Shown in pieces: positions 25,781 through 39,816 of a DNA stretch of 64,000 nt (positions within the stretch are counted from its first letter, which is position 1; every line of letters begins with the position of its first letter). The translations under genes and the position numbers were made by a program. Origin of the DNA: Petrolisthes cinctipes (lineage: Eukaryota; Arthropoda; Malacostraca; Decapoda; Porcellanidae); NCBI GenBank assembly GCA_033782935.1, contig JAWQEG010000166.1:1206001-1270000 (forward strand). Reading direction: 5' to 3'. The notes below the pieces were generated by a model, which saw only the letters and a program-made list of their open reading frames with translations, had not been told where the DNA came from and ran no database searches.

Positions 25781-26710
25781 TCGATTTTCAGCATGTTTTG
25801 GTCCTGTATTTTTAAAATACTCTAACTAGGAGTAGGCATGTACAGATCGCTTCTGGGACCCAAAAATACAGATGTTTTGGGTGTTTTGAGCCTGAATTTG
25901 AGATATAAACGGGTACAGAAGATGCATGCACATATCGACTTTGGACACTTAAAATATCGATTTTCAGCATGTTTTGGGCCTGTATTTTGAAAATATTCTA
26001 GCACTGAGTAGGCATGTACAGATCACTTCTGGGACCCCAAAATATCGAGTTTTTGGGTGTTTTGGACCTGAATTTGAGATATCGACTTTGGGCACCTAAA
26101 ATATCGATTTTTAGCATGTTTTGGGCCTATATTTTGAAAATATTCTAGCACTGAGTAGGCATGTACAGATCGCATCTGGGACCCCAAAATATCGAATTTT
26201 CGGGTGTTTTGAGCATGAATTTGAGATATAAACGGGTACAGAAGATGCATGCACATATTGACTTTGGGCACCTAAATTATCGATTTTCAGCATGTTTTGG
26301 GCCTGTATTTTGAAAATACTCTAACTAGGAGTAGGCATGTACAGATCGCTTCTGGGACCAAAAAATATCAAATTTTCGGGTGTTATGAGCTTGAATTTGA
26401 GATATAAACGGGTACAAAAGATGCATGCACAAATCGACTTTGGACTCTTAAAATATCGATTTTTAGCATGTTTTGAGCCTATATTTTGAAAACTTTCTAG
26501 CACTGACTAGACATGTACAGATCGCTTCTGGGACCCAAAATTATCATGTTTTCGGGTGTTTTGAGGTTGAATTTGAGATATAAACGAGTGCAGAAGATGC
26601 ATACACATGTTGACTTTGGGCACCTAAAATATCGATTTTCAGCATGTTTTGGGCCTGCATCTGAGTAGGCATGTACAGATCGCTTCTGGGACCCCAAAAT
26701 ATCGAATTTT
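25781..26710 (+). repeat. Duplicated block, partner at 19896-20825
   Basis: This is the second copy of the 0.93-kb block, offset 5,885. It has TTTGAAAATATTC near 25987 where the partner has TTTGAAAACATTC, and GTGTTATGAG near 26382. At about 26711 it changes to TTTTCAGCCTGAAATTGTG, a different lineage. Confidence 0.85.
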
Positions 26711-29700
26711 CGGGTGTTTTCAGCCTGAAATTGTGATATAAACGGGTACAGAAGATTCAAGCACATATCGACTTTTGGGCACCTAAAATATCGATTTTGA
26801 GCATGTTTTGGGTCTGTATCTTGAAAACATTCTAACTAGGACTAGGGATGTACAGATCGCTTCTGGGACCCAAAAATATCGAATTTTCGGGTGTTTTGAG
26901 CCTGAATTTGAGATATAAACGGGTACAGAAGATGCATGCACATATCGACTTTTGGGCACCTAAAAGATCGATTTTCAGTATGTTTTGGGCCTGTATATTG
27001 AAAATACTCTAACACAGAGTAGGCATGTACAGATCGCTTCTGGGACCACAATAATATCGAATTTTTGGGTGTTTTTAGCCTGAAATTGAGATATCGACTT
27101 TGGGCATCTAAAATATCGATTTTTAGCATGTTTTGGGTCTGTATCTTGAAAATATTCTAACTAGGAGTAGGGATGTACAAATCGCTTCTGGGACCCAAAA
27201 ATCCCGAATTTTCGGGTGTTTTGAGCCTGAATTTGAGATATAAACGGGTACAGAAGATGTATACACATATCGACTTTGGACACTTATAATATCGATTTTC
27301 TGCATGTTTTGGGCCTGTATTTTGAAAACACTCTAGCACTGAGTAAGCATGTACAGATCCCTTCTGGGACCCCAAAATATCGAGTTTTTGGGTGTTTTGG
27401 ACCTGAATTTGAGATATCGACTTTGGGCACCTAAAATATCGATTTCTAGCATGTTTTGAGCCTATATTTTGAAAATATTCTAGCACTGAGTAGTCATGTA
27501 CAGATTGCTTCTGGGACCCCAAAATATCAAATTTTCGGGTGTTTTGAGCCTGAATTTTTAGATATAAAAGGGTACAGAAGATGCATGCACATATCGACTT
27601 TTGGGCACCTAAAAGATCGATTTTCAGTATGTTTTGGGCCTGTATATTGAAAATACTCTAATACGGAGTAGGCATGTACAGTTCGCTTCTGGGACCCCAA
27701 AATATCGAATTTTTGGGTGTTTTTGGCCTGAAATTGAGATATCGACTTTGGGCACCTAAAATATCGATTTTTAGCATGTTTTGGGCCTATATTTTGAAAA
27801 TATTCTAGCACTGAGTAGGCATGTACAGATCGCTTCTGGGACCCCAAAATATCGAATTTTCGGGTGTTTTGAGCCTGAATTTGAGATATAAACGGGTACA
27901 GAAGATGCAAGCACATATCGACTTTTGGGCACCTAAAATATCGATTTTGAGCATGTTTTGGGTCTGTATCTTGAAAACATTCTAACTAGGAGTAGGGATG
28001 TACAGATCGCTTCTGGGACCCAAAAATACCGAATTTTCGGGTGTTTTGAGCCTGAATTTGAGATATAAACGGTTACAGAAGATGCATGCACATATCGACT
28101 TTGGACACTTAAAATATCGATTTTCAGCATGTTTTGGGCCTGTATTTTGAAAACATTCTGGCAGTGAGTAGGCATGTACAGATCGCTTCTGGGACCCCAA
28201 AATATCGAGTTTTTGGGTGTTTTGGACCTGAATTTGAGATATCGACTTTGGGCACCTAGAATATCGATTTCTAGCATGTTTTGAGCCTATATTTTGAAAA
28301 TATTCTAGCACTGAGTAGGCATGTACAGATCGCTTCTGGGACCCCAAAATATCGAATTTTCGGGTGTTTTGAGCCTGAATTTGCGATATAAACGGGTACA
28401 GAAGATACTTGCACATATTGACTTTGGGCACCTAAAATATCGATTTTCAGCATGTTTTGGGCCTGTATTTTGAAAATACACTAACAAGGAGTAGGCATAT
28501 ACAGTTCGCTTCTGAGACCCCAAAAAATCGAATTTTCGGGTGTTTTGAGCCTGAATTTGAGATATAAACGGGTACAGAAGATGCATGCGCATATTGACTT
28601 TGGGCACCTAAAATATCGATTTTTAACATGTTTTGGGTCTGTATCTTGAAAACATTCTAACTAAGAGTAGGGATGTACAGATCGCTTCTAGGACCCAAAA
28701 ATACTGAATTTTCGGGTTTTTTGAGGCTGAATTTGAGATATAAACGGGTACAGAAGATGCATGCACATATTGACTTTGGGCACCTAAAATATCGATTTTT
28801 AGCATGTTTTGGGCCGTTATTTTGAAAATACTCTAACTAGGAGTAGGCATGTACAGATCGCTTCTGGGACCCAAAAATATCGAATTTTCGGGTGTTTTGA
28901 GCCTGAATTTGAGATATAAACGGGTACAGAAGATGCATGCACATATCGACTTTGGACACTTAAAATATCGATTTTTAGCATGTTTTGAGCCTATATATTG
29001 AAAACATTCTAGCACTGACTAGACATGTACAGATCGCTTCTGGGACCCAAAATTATCAAATTTTCGGGTGTTTTGAGGTTGAATTTGAGATATAAACGAG
29101 TGCGGAATATGCATACACATGTTGACTTTGGGCACCTAAAATATCAATTCTCAGCATGTTTTGGTCCTGCATCTGAGTAGGCATGTACAGATCGCTTCTG
29201 GGACCCCAAAATATCAAATTTTCGGTTGTTTTGAGCTTGAATTTGATATATAAACGGGTACAGAAGATGTATGCACATATCGACTTTGGACACTTATAAT
29301 ATCGATTTTCTGCATGTTTTGGGCCTGTATTTTGAAAACATTCTAGCACTGAGTAGGCATGTACAGATCGCTTCTGGGACCCCAAAATATCGAGTTTTTG
29401 GGTGTTTTGGACCTGAATTTGAGATATCGACTTTGGGCACCTAAAATATCGATTTCTAGCATGTTTTGAGCCTATATTTTGAAAATATTCTAGTACTGAG
29501 TAGGCATGTACAGATTGCTTCTGGGACCCCAAAATATCGATTTTTCGGGTGTTTTGAGCCTGAATTTTTAGATATAAACGGGTACAGAAGATGCATGCAC
29601 ATATCGACTTTTGGGCACCTAAACGATCGATTTTCAGTATGTTTTGGGCCTGTATATTGAAAATACTCTAATACGGAGTAGGCATGTACAGTTCGCTTCT

Positions 29701-32700
29701 GGGACCCCAAAATATCGAATTTTTGGGTGTTTTTGGCCTGAAATTGAGATATCGGCTTTGTTCACCTAAAATATCGATTTTTAGCATGTTTTGGTCCTAT
29801 ATTTTGAAAATATTCTAGCACTGAGTAGGCATGTACAGATCGCTTCTGGGACCCCAAAATATCGAATTTTCGGGTGTTTTGAGCCTGAATTTGAGATATA
29901 AACGGGTACAGAAGATGCAAGCACATATCGACTTTTGGGCACCTAAAATATCGATTTTGAGCATGTTTTGGGTCTGTATCTTGAAAACATTCTAACTAGG
30001 AGTAGGGATGTACAGATCGCTTCTGGGACCCAAAAATACCGAATTTTCGGGTGTTTTGAGCCTAAATTTGAGATATAAACGGTTACAGAAGATGCATGCA
30101 CATATCGACTTTGGACACATAAAATATCGATTTTCAGCATGTTTTGGGCCTGTATTTTGAAAACATTCTAGCACTGAGTAGGCATGTACAGATCGCTTCT
30201 GTTACCCAAAAATATCGAATTTTCGAGTGTTTTGAGCCTGAATTTGAGATATAAACGGTTACAGAAGATGCATGCACATATCGACTTTGGACACATAAAA
30301 TATCGATTTTCTGCATGTTTTGGGCCTGTATTTTGAAAACATTCTAGCACTGAGTAGGCATGTACAGATCCCTTCTGTTACCCAAAAATATCGAATTTTC
30401 GGGTGTTTTGAGCTTGAATTTGAGATATAAACGGGTACAGAAGATGCATGCACATATCGACTTTTGGGCACCTAAAATATCGATTTTGAGCATGTTTTGG
30501 GCCTGTATATTGAAAATACTCTAACACGGAGTAGGCATGTACAGATCGCTTCTGGGACCAAAAAAATATCGAATTTTTTAGGTGTTTTTAGCCTGAAATT
30601 CAGATATCGACTTTGGGCATCTAAAATATCGATTTTTAGCATGTTTTGGGTCTGTATCTTGAAAATATTCTAACTAGGAGTAGGGATGTACAGATCGCTT
30701 CTGGGACCCAAAAATACCGAATTTTCGGGTGTTTTGAGCCTGAATTTGAGATATAAACGGGTACAGAAGATGCATGCACGTATCGACTCTGGACACTTAA
30801 AATATCGATTTTCAGCATGTTTTAGGCCTGTATTTTGAAAACATTCTGGCACCAGGTAGGCATATACAGATCGCTTCTGAGACCCCAAAATATCGAGTTT
30901 TTGGGTGTTTTGGACCTGAATTTGAGATATCGACTTTGGGCACCTAAAATATCGATTTCTAGCATGTTTTGAGCCTATATTTTGAAAATATTCTAGCACT
31001 GAGTAGGCATGTACAGATCGCTTCTGGGACCCCAAAATATCGAATTTTCGGGTGTTTTGAGCCTGAATTTGAGATATAAACGGGTACAGAAGATGTATGC
31101 ACATATCGACTTTTGGGCACCTAAACGATCGATTTTCGGTATGTTTTGGGCCTGTATTTTGAAAATACTCTAACACGGAGTAGGCATGTACAGATCGCTT
31201 CTGGGACCCCAAAATATCGAATTTTCCGGTGTTTTGAGCCTGAATTTGAGATATAAACGGGTACAGAAGATGCATGCACATATCGACTTTTGGGCACCTA
31301 AAATATCGATTTTGAGCATGTTTTGGGTCTGTATCTTGAAAACATTCTAACTAGGAGTAGGGATGTACAGATCGCTTCTAGGACCCAAAAATACCGAATT
31401 TTCGGGTGTTTTGAGCCTGAATTTGAGATATAAACGGGTACAGAAGATGCATGCGCATATTGACTTTGGGCACCTAAAATATCGATTTTCAGCATGTTTT
31501 GGGCCTGTATTCTGAAAATACTCTAACTAGGAGTAGGCATGTACAGATCGCTTCTGGGACCCAAAAATATCGAATTTTCGGGTGTTTTGAGCCTGAATTT
31601 GAGATATAAACGGGTACAGAAGATTCATGCACATATCGACTTTGGACACTTAAAATATCGATTTTTAGAATGTTTTGAGTCTATATTTTAAAAACATTCT
31701 AGCACTGACTAGACATGTACAGATCGCTTCTGGGACCCAAAATTATCAAATTTTCGGGTGTTTTGAGGTTGAATTGGAGATATAAACGAGTGCAGAAGAT
31801 GCATACACATGTTCAATTTGGGTACCTAAAATATCGATTTTTAGCATGTTTTGGGCCTGCATCTGAGTTGGCATGTACAGATCGCTTCTGGGACCCCAAA
31901 ATATCGAATTTTCAGGTGTTTGGAGCCTGAATTTGAGATATAAACGGGTACAGAAGATGCATGCACATATCGACTTTTGGGCACCTAAAAGATCGATTTT
32001 CAGTATGTTTTGGGCCTGTATTTTGAAAATACTCTAACGCGGAGTAGGCATGTACAGTTCGCTTCTGGAACCCCAAAATATCGAATTTTAGGGTGTTTTG
32101 GGCCTGAATTTGAGATATCGACTTTGGGTACCTAAAATATCGATTTTTAGCATGTTTTGGGCCTATATTTAGAAAATATTCTAGCACTAAGTAGGCATGT
32201 ACAGATCACTTCTGGGACTCCAAAATATCTAATTTTCGGGTGTTTTGAGCCTGAATTTGAATTATAAACGGGTACAGATGATGCATGCACATATCGACTT
32301 TGGACACTTAAAATATCGATTTTTAGCATGTTTTGAGCCTATATTTTGAAAAAATTCTAGCACTGAGTAGGCATGTACAGATCGCTTCGGGGACCCCAAA
32401 ATATCGAGTTTTTGGGTGTTTTGGACCTGAATTTGAGATATCGACTTTGGGCACCTAAAATATCGATTTCTAGCATGTTTTGAGCTTTTATTTTGAAAAT
32501 ATTATAGCACTGAGTAGGCATGTACAGATCGCTTCTGGGACCCCAAAATATCGAATTTTCGGGAGGTTTAAGCCTGAATTTGAGATATAAACGGGTACAG
32601 AAGATGCATGCACATATCGACTTTGGACACTTAAAATATCGATTTTCAGCATGTTTTGGGCCTGTATTTTGAAAACATTCTGGCACTGAGTAGGCATGTA

Positions 32701-33599
32701 CAGATCGCTTCTGAGACCCCAAAATATCGAGTTTTTGGGTGTTTTGGACCTGAATTTGAGATATTGACTTTGGGCACCTAAAATATCGATTTCTAGCATG
32801 TTTTGAGCCTATATTTTGAAAATATTCTAGCACTGAGTAGGCATGTACAGATCGCTTCTGGGACCCAAAAATATCGAATTTTCGAGTGTTTTGAGCCTGA
32901 ATTTGAGATATAAACGGGTACAGAAGATGCATGCACATATTTACTTTGGGCACCTAAAATATCGATTTTCAGCATGTTTTGGGCCTGTATTTTGAAAATA
33001 CTCTAACTAGGAGTAGGCATGTACAGATCGCTTCTGGGACCAAAAAATATCGAATTTTCGGGTGTTTTGAGCCTGAATTTGAGATATAAACGGGTACAGA
33101 AGATGCATGCACATATCGACTTTGGACACTTAAAATATCGATTTTTAGCATGTTTTGAGCCTATATTTTGAAAACATTCTAGCACTGACTAGACATGTAC
33201 AGATCGCTTCTGGGACCCAAAATTATCAAATTTTCGGGTGTTTTGAGGTTGAATTTGAGATATAAACGAGTGCGGAATATGCATACACATGTTGACTTTG
33301 GGCACCTAAAATATCGATTTTCAGCATGTTTTGGGCCTGCATCTGAGTAGGCATGTACAGATAGCTTCTGGGACCCCAAAATATCGAATTTTCGGCGGTT
33401 TGGAGCTTGAATTTGAGATATAAACGGGTACAGAAGATGTATGCACATATCGACTTTTGGGCACCTAAACGATCGATTTTCAGTATGTTTTGGGCCTGTA
33501 TTTTGAAAATACTCTAACTCGGAGTAGGCATGTACAGTTCGCTTCTGGGACCCCAAAATATCGAATTTTTGGGTGTTTTGGGCCTGAATTTGAAATATC
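26711..33599 (+). repeat. Domain 1 monomers, many close to the family average
   Basis: This stretch of 6.9 kb has no gene. The recurrent type GGGTCTGTATCTTGAAAAC, with GGAGTAGGGATG and AAATACCGAATTTTC, appears about every 1-1.5 kb (26810, 27960, 29960, 31325). GACACATAAAATATCG near 30114 and 30290 marks a local duplication of one 176-bp monomer. I saw no sharp long duplicate with both ends inside the stretch. Confidence 0.65.
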
Positions 33600-34795
33600 G
33601 ACTTTGGGTACCTAAAATATCGATTTTTAGCATGTTTTGGGCCTATATTTTGAAAATATTCTAGCACTAAGTAGGCATGTACAGATCACTTCTGGGACTC
33701 CAAAATATCGAATTTTCAGGTGTTTTGAGCCTGAATTTGAAATATAAACGGGTACAGATGATGCATGCACATATCGACTTTGGACACTTAAAATATCGAT
33801 TTTTAGCATGTTATGAGCCTATATTTTGAAAAAATTCTAGCACTGAGTAGGCATGTACAAATCGCTTCTGGGACCCAAAAATATCGAATTTTCGGGTGTT
33901 TTGAGGTTAAATTTGGGATGTAAACGGGTACAGAAGATGCATTTACATATCGACTTTTGGGCACCTAAAATATCGATTTTCAGTATGTTTTAAGCCTGTA
34001 TTTTGAAAATACTCTAACACGGATTAGGCATGTACAGTTCGTTTCTGGGACCCCAAAATATCGAATTTTCGGGTGTTTTGGGCCTAAATTTGAGATATCG
34101 ACTTTGGGGACTTAAAATATCGATTTTTAGCATGTTTTGGGCCTATATTTTGAAAATATTCTAGCACTAAGTAGGCATGTACAGATCACTTCTGGGACCC
34201 CAAAATATCGAATTTTCGGGTGTTTTGAGTCTAAATTTGAGATATAAACGGGTACAGATGATGCATGCACATATCGACTTTGGACACTTAAAATATCGAT
34301 TTTTAGCATGTTTTGAGCCTGTATCTTGAAAACATTCTATCTAGTAGTAGGCATGTACAGATCGCTTCTGGGACCCCAAAATATCGAATTTTCGGGTGTT
34401 TTGAGCCTGAATTTGAAATATAAACGGGTACAGATGATGCATGCACATATCGACTTTGGACACTTAAAATATCGATTTTTAGCATGTTTTGAGCCTATAT
34501 TTTGAAAACATTCTAGCACTGACTAGACATGAACAGATCGCTTTTGGGACCCAAAATTATCAAATTTTCGGGTGTTTTGAGGTTGAATTTGAGATATAAA
34601 CGAGTGCAGAAGATGCATACACATGTTGACTTTGGGCACCTAAAATATCGATTTTCAGCATGTTTTGGGCAAGCATCTGAGTAGGCATGTACAGATCGCT
34701 TCTGGGACCCCAAAATATCGAATTTTCGGGTGTTTGGAGCCTGAATTTGAGATATAAACGGGTACAGAAGATGCATGCACATATCGACTTTTGGG
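33600..34795 (+). repeat. Duplicated block, partner at 36503-37690
   Basis: The offset is 2,903 bp, falling to 2,895 after an 8-bp deletion in the partner. Shared private variants are GCATGTTATGAGCC (33810 and 36712), GTTTTGAGTCTAAATTTGAG (34226 and 37129), TCTTGAAAACATTCTATCTAG (34324 and 37227, one base over the shared core) and GGGCAAGCATCTGAG (34667 and 37562). After about 34795 the copies diverge. Confidence 0.78.
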
Positions 34796-34997
34796 CACCT
34801 AAAATATCGATTTTGAGCATGTTTTGGGTCTGTATCTTGAAAACATTCTAACTAGGAGTAGGGATGTACAGATCGCTTCTGGGACCCAAAAATACCGAAT
34901 TTTCGGGTGTTTTGAGCCTTAATTTGAGATATAAACGGGTACAGAAGATTCATGCACATATTGACTTTGGGCACCTAAAATATCGATTTTCAGCATG

Positions 34998-35998
34998 TTT
35001 TGAGCCTGTATCTTGAAAACATTCTATCTAGGAGTAGGCATGTACAGATCGCTTCTGGGACCCCAAACTATCGAATTTTCGGGTGTTTTGAGCCTGAATT
35101 TGAAATATAAACGGGTACAGATGATGCATGCACATATCGACTTTGGACACTTAAAATATCGATTTTTAGCATGTTTTGAGCCCATATATTGAAAAAATTC
35201 TAGCACTGAGTAGGCATGTACAGATCGCTTCTGGGACCCATAAATATCGAATTTTCGGGTGTTTTGAGGTAAAATTTGGGATGTAAACGGGTACAGAAGA
35301 TGCATTTACATATCGACTTTTGGGCACCTAAAAGATCGATTTTCATAATGTTTTGAGCCTGAATTTTGAAAATACTCTAACACGGAGTAGGCATGTACAG
35401 TTCGTTTCTGGGACCCCAAAATATCGAATTTTCGGGTGTTTTGAGCCTGAATTTGAGATATAAACGGGAACAGAAGAGGCATGCACATATCGACTTTGGA
35501 CACTTAAAATATCGATTTTCAGCATGTTTTGGGCCTATATTTTGAAAATATTCTAGCACTGAGTAGGCATGTACAGATCGCTTCTAAGACCCCAAAATAT
35601 CGAATTTTCGGGTGTTTTGAGCCTGAATTTGAGATATAAACGGGTACAGAAGATGCATGCACATATCGACTTTGGACACTTAAAATATCGATTTTTTGCA
35701 TGTTTTGAGACTATATTTTGAAAACATTCTAGCACTGACTAGACATGAACAGATCGCTTTTGGGACCCAAAATTATCTAATTTTCGGGTGTTTTGAGGTT
35801 GAATTTGAGATATAAACGAGTGCAGAAGATGCATACACATGTTGACTTTGGGCACCTTAAATATCGATTTTCAGCATGTTTTGGGCATGCATCTGAGTAG
35901 GCATGTACAGATTGCTTCTGGGACCCCAAAATATTGAATTTTCGGGTGTTTTGAGCCTGAATTTGAGATATAAACGGGTACAGAAGATACATGCACAT
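34998..35998 (+). repeat. Older relative of the 1,039-bp unit
   Basis: It matches 38738-39738 at offset 3,740. Shared variants are CATTCTATCTAGGAG, GAGGTAAAATTTGGGATG, TTTTCATAATGTTTTGAGCC, GAAGAGGCATGCAC, GCTTCTAAGACCCC, TTTTTTGCATGTTTTGAG-like and GACATGAACAGATCGC. It differs from the fresh pair at several sites and ends before the type-P signature CACCAAAAAT, having CACCTAAAAT there instead. Confidence 0.8.
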
Positions 35999-36502
35999 AT
36001 CGACTTTTGGGCACCTAAAATATCGATTTTGAGCATGTTTTGGGTCTGTATCTTGAAAACATTCTAACTAGGAGTAGGGATGTACAGATCGCTTCTAGGA
36101 CCCAAAAACACCGAATTTTCGGGTGTTTTGAGCCTGAATTTTAGATATAAACGGGTACAGAAGATGCATGCGCATGTTGACTTTGGGCACCTAAAATATC
36201 GATTTTCAGCATGTTTTGGGCCTGTATTCTGAAAATACTCTAACTAGGAATAGGCATGTACAGATCGCTTCTGGGACCCAAAAATATCGAATTTTCGCGT
36301 GTTTTGAGCCTGAATTTGAGATATAAACGGGTACAGAAGATGCATGCACATATCGACTTTTGGGCACCTAAAAGATCGATTTTCAGTATGTTTTGGGCCT
36401 GTATTTTGAAAATACTCTAACACTGAGTAGGCATGTACAGTTCGCTTCTGGAACCCCAAAATATCGAATTTTAGGGTGTTTTGGGCCTGAATTTGAGATA
36501 TC

Positions 36503-37690
36503 GACTTTGGGGACCTAAAATATCGATTTTTAGCATGTTTTGGGCCTATATTTTGAAAATATTCTAGCACTAAGTAGGCATGTACAGATCACTTCTGGGA
36601 CCCCAAAATATCGAATTTTCGGGTGTTTTGAGTCTAAATTTGAGATATAAACGGGTACAGATGATGCATGCACATATCGACTTTGGACACTTAAAATATC
36701 GATTTTTAGCATGTTATGAGCCTATATTTTGAAAAAATTCTAGCACTGAGTAGGCATGTACAGATCGCTTCTGGGACACAAAAATATCGAATTTTCGGGT
36801 GTTTTGAGGTTAAATTTGGGATGTAAACGGGTACAGAAGATGCATTTACATATCGACTTTTGGGCACCTAAAATATCGATTTTCAGTATATTTTGAGCCT
36901 GTATTTTGAAAATACTCTAACACGGTTTAGGCATGTACAGTTCGTTTCTGGGACCCCAAAATATCGAATTTTCGGGTGTTTTGGGCCTAAATTTGAGATA
37001 TCGACTTTGGGGACCTAAAATATCGATTTTTAGCATGTTTTGGGCCTATATTTTGAAAATATTCTAGCACTAAGTAGGCATGTACAGATCACTTCTGGGA
37101 CCCCAAAATATCGAATTTTCGGGTGTTTTGAGTCTAAATTTGAGATATAAACGGGTACAGATGATGCATGCACATATCGACTTTGGACACTTAAAATATC
37201 GATTTTTAGCATGTTTTGAGCCTGTATCTTGAAAACATTCTATCTAGGAGTACAGATCGCTTCTGGGACCCCAAAATATCGAATTTTCGGGTGTTTTGAG
37301 CCTGAATTTGAAATATAAACGGGTACAGATGATGCATGCACATATCGACTTTGGACACTTAAAATATCGATTTTTAGCATGTTTTGAGCCTATATTTTGA
37401 AAACATTCTAGCACTGACTAGACATGAACAGATCGCTTTTGGGACCCAAAATTATCAAATTTTCGGGTGTTTTGAGATTGAATTTGAGATATAAACGAGT
37501 GCAGAAGATGCATACACATGTTGACTTTGGGCACGTAAAATATCGATTTTCAGCATGTTTTGGGCAAGCATCTGAGTAGGCATGTACAGATCGCTTCTGG
37601 GACCCCAAAATATCGAATTTTCGGGTGTTTGGAGCCTGAATTTGAGATATAAACGGGTACAGAAGATGCATGCACATATCGACTTTTGGG
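36503..37690 (+). repeat. Duplicated block, partner at 33600-34795
   Basis: This is the second copy of the 1.2-kb block. It lacks 8 bp at 37247-37250 (GGAGTACAGATC instead of a form with AGTAGGCATGTACAG). It reads CACGGTTTAGGC where the partner reads CACGGATTAGGC, and GTATATTTTGAG where the partner reads GTATGTTTTAAG. Confidence 0.78.
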
Positions 37691-38737
37691 CACCTAAAAG
37701 ATCTATTTTCAGTATGTTTTGGGCCTGTATTTTGAAAATATACTAGCACTGAGTAGGCATGTACAGATCGCTTCTGGGACCCCAAAATATCGAATTTTCG
37801 GGTGTTTTGGGCCTGAATTTTAGATATCGGCTTTGGGTACCTAAAATATCGATTTTTAGCATGTTTTGGGCCTATATTTTGATAATATTCTAGCACTAAG
37901 TACAGATCACTTCTGGGACCCCAAAATATCGAATTTTCGGGTATTTTGAGCCTGAATTTGATATATAAACGGGTACAGAAGATGCATGCACATATCGACT
38001 TTTGGGCACCTAAAATATCGATTTTGAGCATGTTTTGGGTCTGTATCTTGAAAACATTCTAACTAGGAGTAGGGATGTACAGATCGCTTCTGGGACCCAA
38101 AAATACCGAATTTTCTGGTGTTTTGAGCCTCAAATTGAGATATAAACGGGTACAGAAGATGCATGCACATATCGACTTTGGACACTTAAAATATCGATTT
38201 TCAGCATGTTTTGGGCCTGTATTTTGAAAACATTCTAGCACTGAGTAGGCATGTACAGATCGCTTCTAGGACCCAAAAAAACCGAATTTTCGGGTGTTTT
38301 GAGCCTGAATTTGATATATAAACGGGTACAGAAGTTGCATGCACATATCGACTTTTGGGCACCTAAAATATCGATTTTGAGTATGTTTTGGGTCTGTATC
38401 TTGAAAACATTCTAACTAGGAGTAGGGATGTACAGATCGCTTCTGGGACCCAAAAATCCTGAATTTTCTGGTGTTTTGAGCCTCAAATTGAGATATAAAC
38501 GGGTACAGAAGATGCATGCACATATCGACTTTGGACACTTAAAATATCGATTTTCAGCATGTTTTGGGCCTGTTTTTTGAAAACATTCTAGCACTGAGTA
38601 GGCATGTACAGATCGCTTCTAGGACCCAAAAATACCGAATTTTCGGGTGTTTTGAGCCTGAATTTGAGATATAAACGGGTACAGAAGATTCATGCACATA
38701 TTGACTTTGGGCACCTAAAATATCGATTTTCAGCATG

Positions 38738-39776
38738 TTTTGAGCCTGTATCTTGAAAACATTCTATCTAGGAGTAGGCATGTACAGATCGCTTCTGGGA
38801 CCCCAAAATATCGAATTTTCGGGTGTTTTGAGCCAGAATTTGAAATATAAACGGGTACAGATGATGCATGCACATATCGACTTTGGACACTTAAAATATC
38901 GATTTTTAGCATGTTTTGAGCCCATATATTGAAATAATTCTAGCACTGAGTAGGCATGTACAGATCGCTTCTGGGACCCAAAAATACAGAATTTTCGGGT
39001 GTTTTGAGGTAAAATTTGGGATGTAAACGGGTACAGAAGATGCATTTACATATCGACTTTTGGGCACCTAAAAGATCGATTTTCATAATGTTTTGAGCCT
39101 GAATTTTGAAAATACTCTAACACGGAGTAGGCATGTACAGTTCGTTTCTGGGACCTCAAAATATCGAATTTTCGGGTGTTTTGAGCCTGAATTTGAGATA
39201 TAAACGGGTACAGAAGAGGCATGCACATATCGACTTTGGACACTTAAAATATCGATTTTCAGCATGTTTTGGGCCTATATTTTGAAAATATTCTAGCACT
39301 GAGTAGGCATGAACAGATCGCTTCTAAGACCCCAAAATATCGAATTTTCGGGTGTTTTGAGCCTGAATTTGAGATATAAACGGGTACAGAAGATGCATGC
39401 ACATATCGACTTTGGACACTTAAAATATCGATTTTTTGCATGTTTTGAGCCTATATTTTGAAAACATTCTAGCACTGACTAGACATGAACAGATCGCTTT
39501 TGGGACCCAAAATTATCAAATTTTCGGGTGTTTTGAGGTTGAATTTGAGATATAAACGAGTGCAGAAGATGCATACACATGTTGACTTTGGGCACCTTAA
39601 ATATCGATTTTCAGCATGTTTTGGGCATGCATCTGAGTAGGCATGTACAGATTGCTTCTGGGACCCCAAAATATTGAATTTTCGGGTGTTTTGAGCCTGA
39701 ATTTGAGATATAAACGGGTACAGAAGATACATGCACATATTGACTTTGGGCACCAAAAATATCGATTTTCAGTATG
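38738..39776 (+). repeat. 1,039-bp tandem duplication, copy 1
   Basis: The copy is followed directly by a near-identical one at a constant offset of 1,039 bp (for example 38764 to 39803, 39083 to 40122, 39469 to 40508). The one clear difference I noticed is GGGACCTCAAAATA here against GGGACCCAAAAATA in copy 2. The unit contains six monomers, one of them the 158-bp form, and ends in a monomer with the P-type signature. Confidence 0.9.
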
Positions 39777-39816
39777 TTTTGAGCCTGTATCTTGAAAACA
39801 TTCTATCTAGGAGTAG
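39641..39816 (+). repeat. P-type monomer inside domain 1 (possible HOR founder)
   Basis: It has CAGATTGCTTC, ATATTGAATT, GATACATGCACATATTGACT and CACCAAAAATATCG, which together define type P of domain 2. Its right end is not P-like (GAGCCTGTATCTTG). The copy at 40680-40854 has the full P form including GAATTTTGAAAATAC. A less complete relative starts at 35901. Confidence 0.75.

Noticed and set aside
30670..31281. 203-codon minus-strand frame with repeated Cys/His-rich segments resembling a repeat protein
   Set aside because: The apparent protein repeat is only the translated satellite monomer. The cysteines and histidines come from the TGCATGCACAT region, not from a conserved zinc-binding pattern.
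37408..38031. Open frame of 207 codons on the minus strand, and some 200 others of 60-203 codons
   Set aside because: They are made wholly of satellite monomers. The long monomer is not a multiple of three, so frames cycle from copy to copy, and the same peptides recur in every array part. No start context, splice signal or domain is visible, and length variants break the frames. A stop-poor strand of a repeat is enough to explain them.
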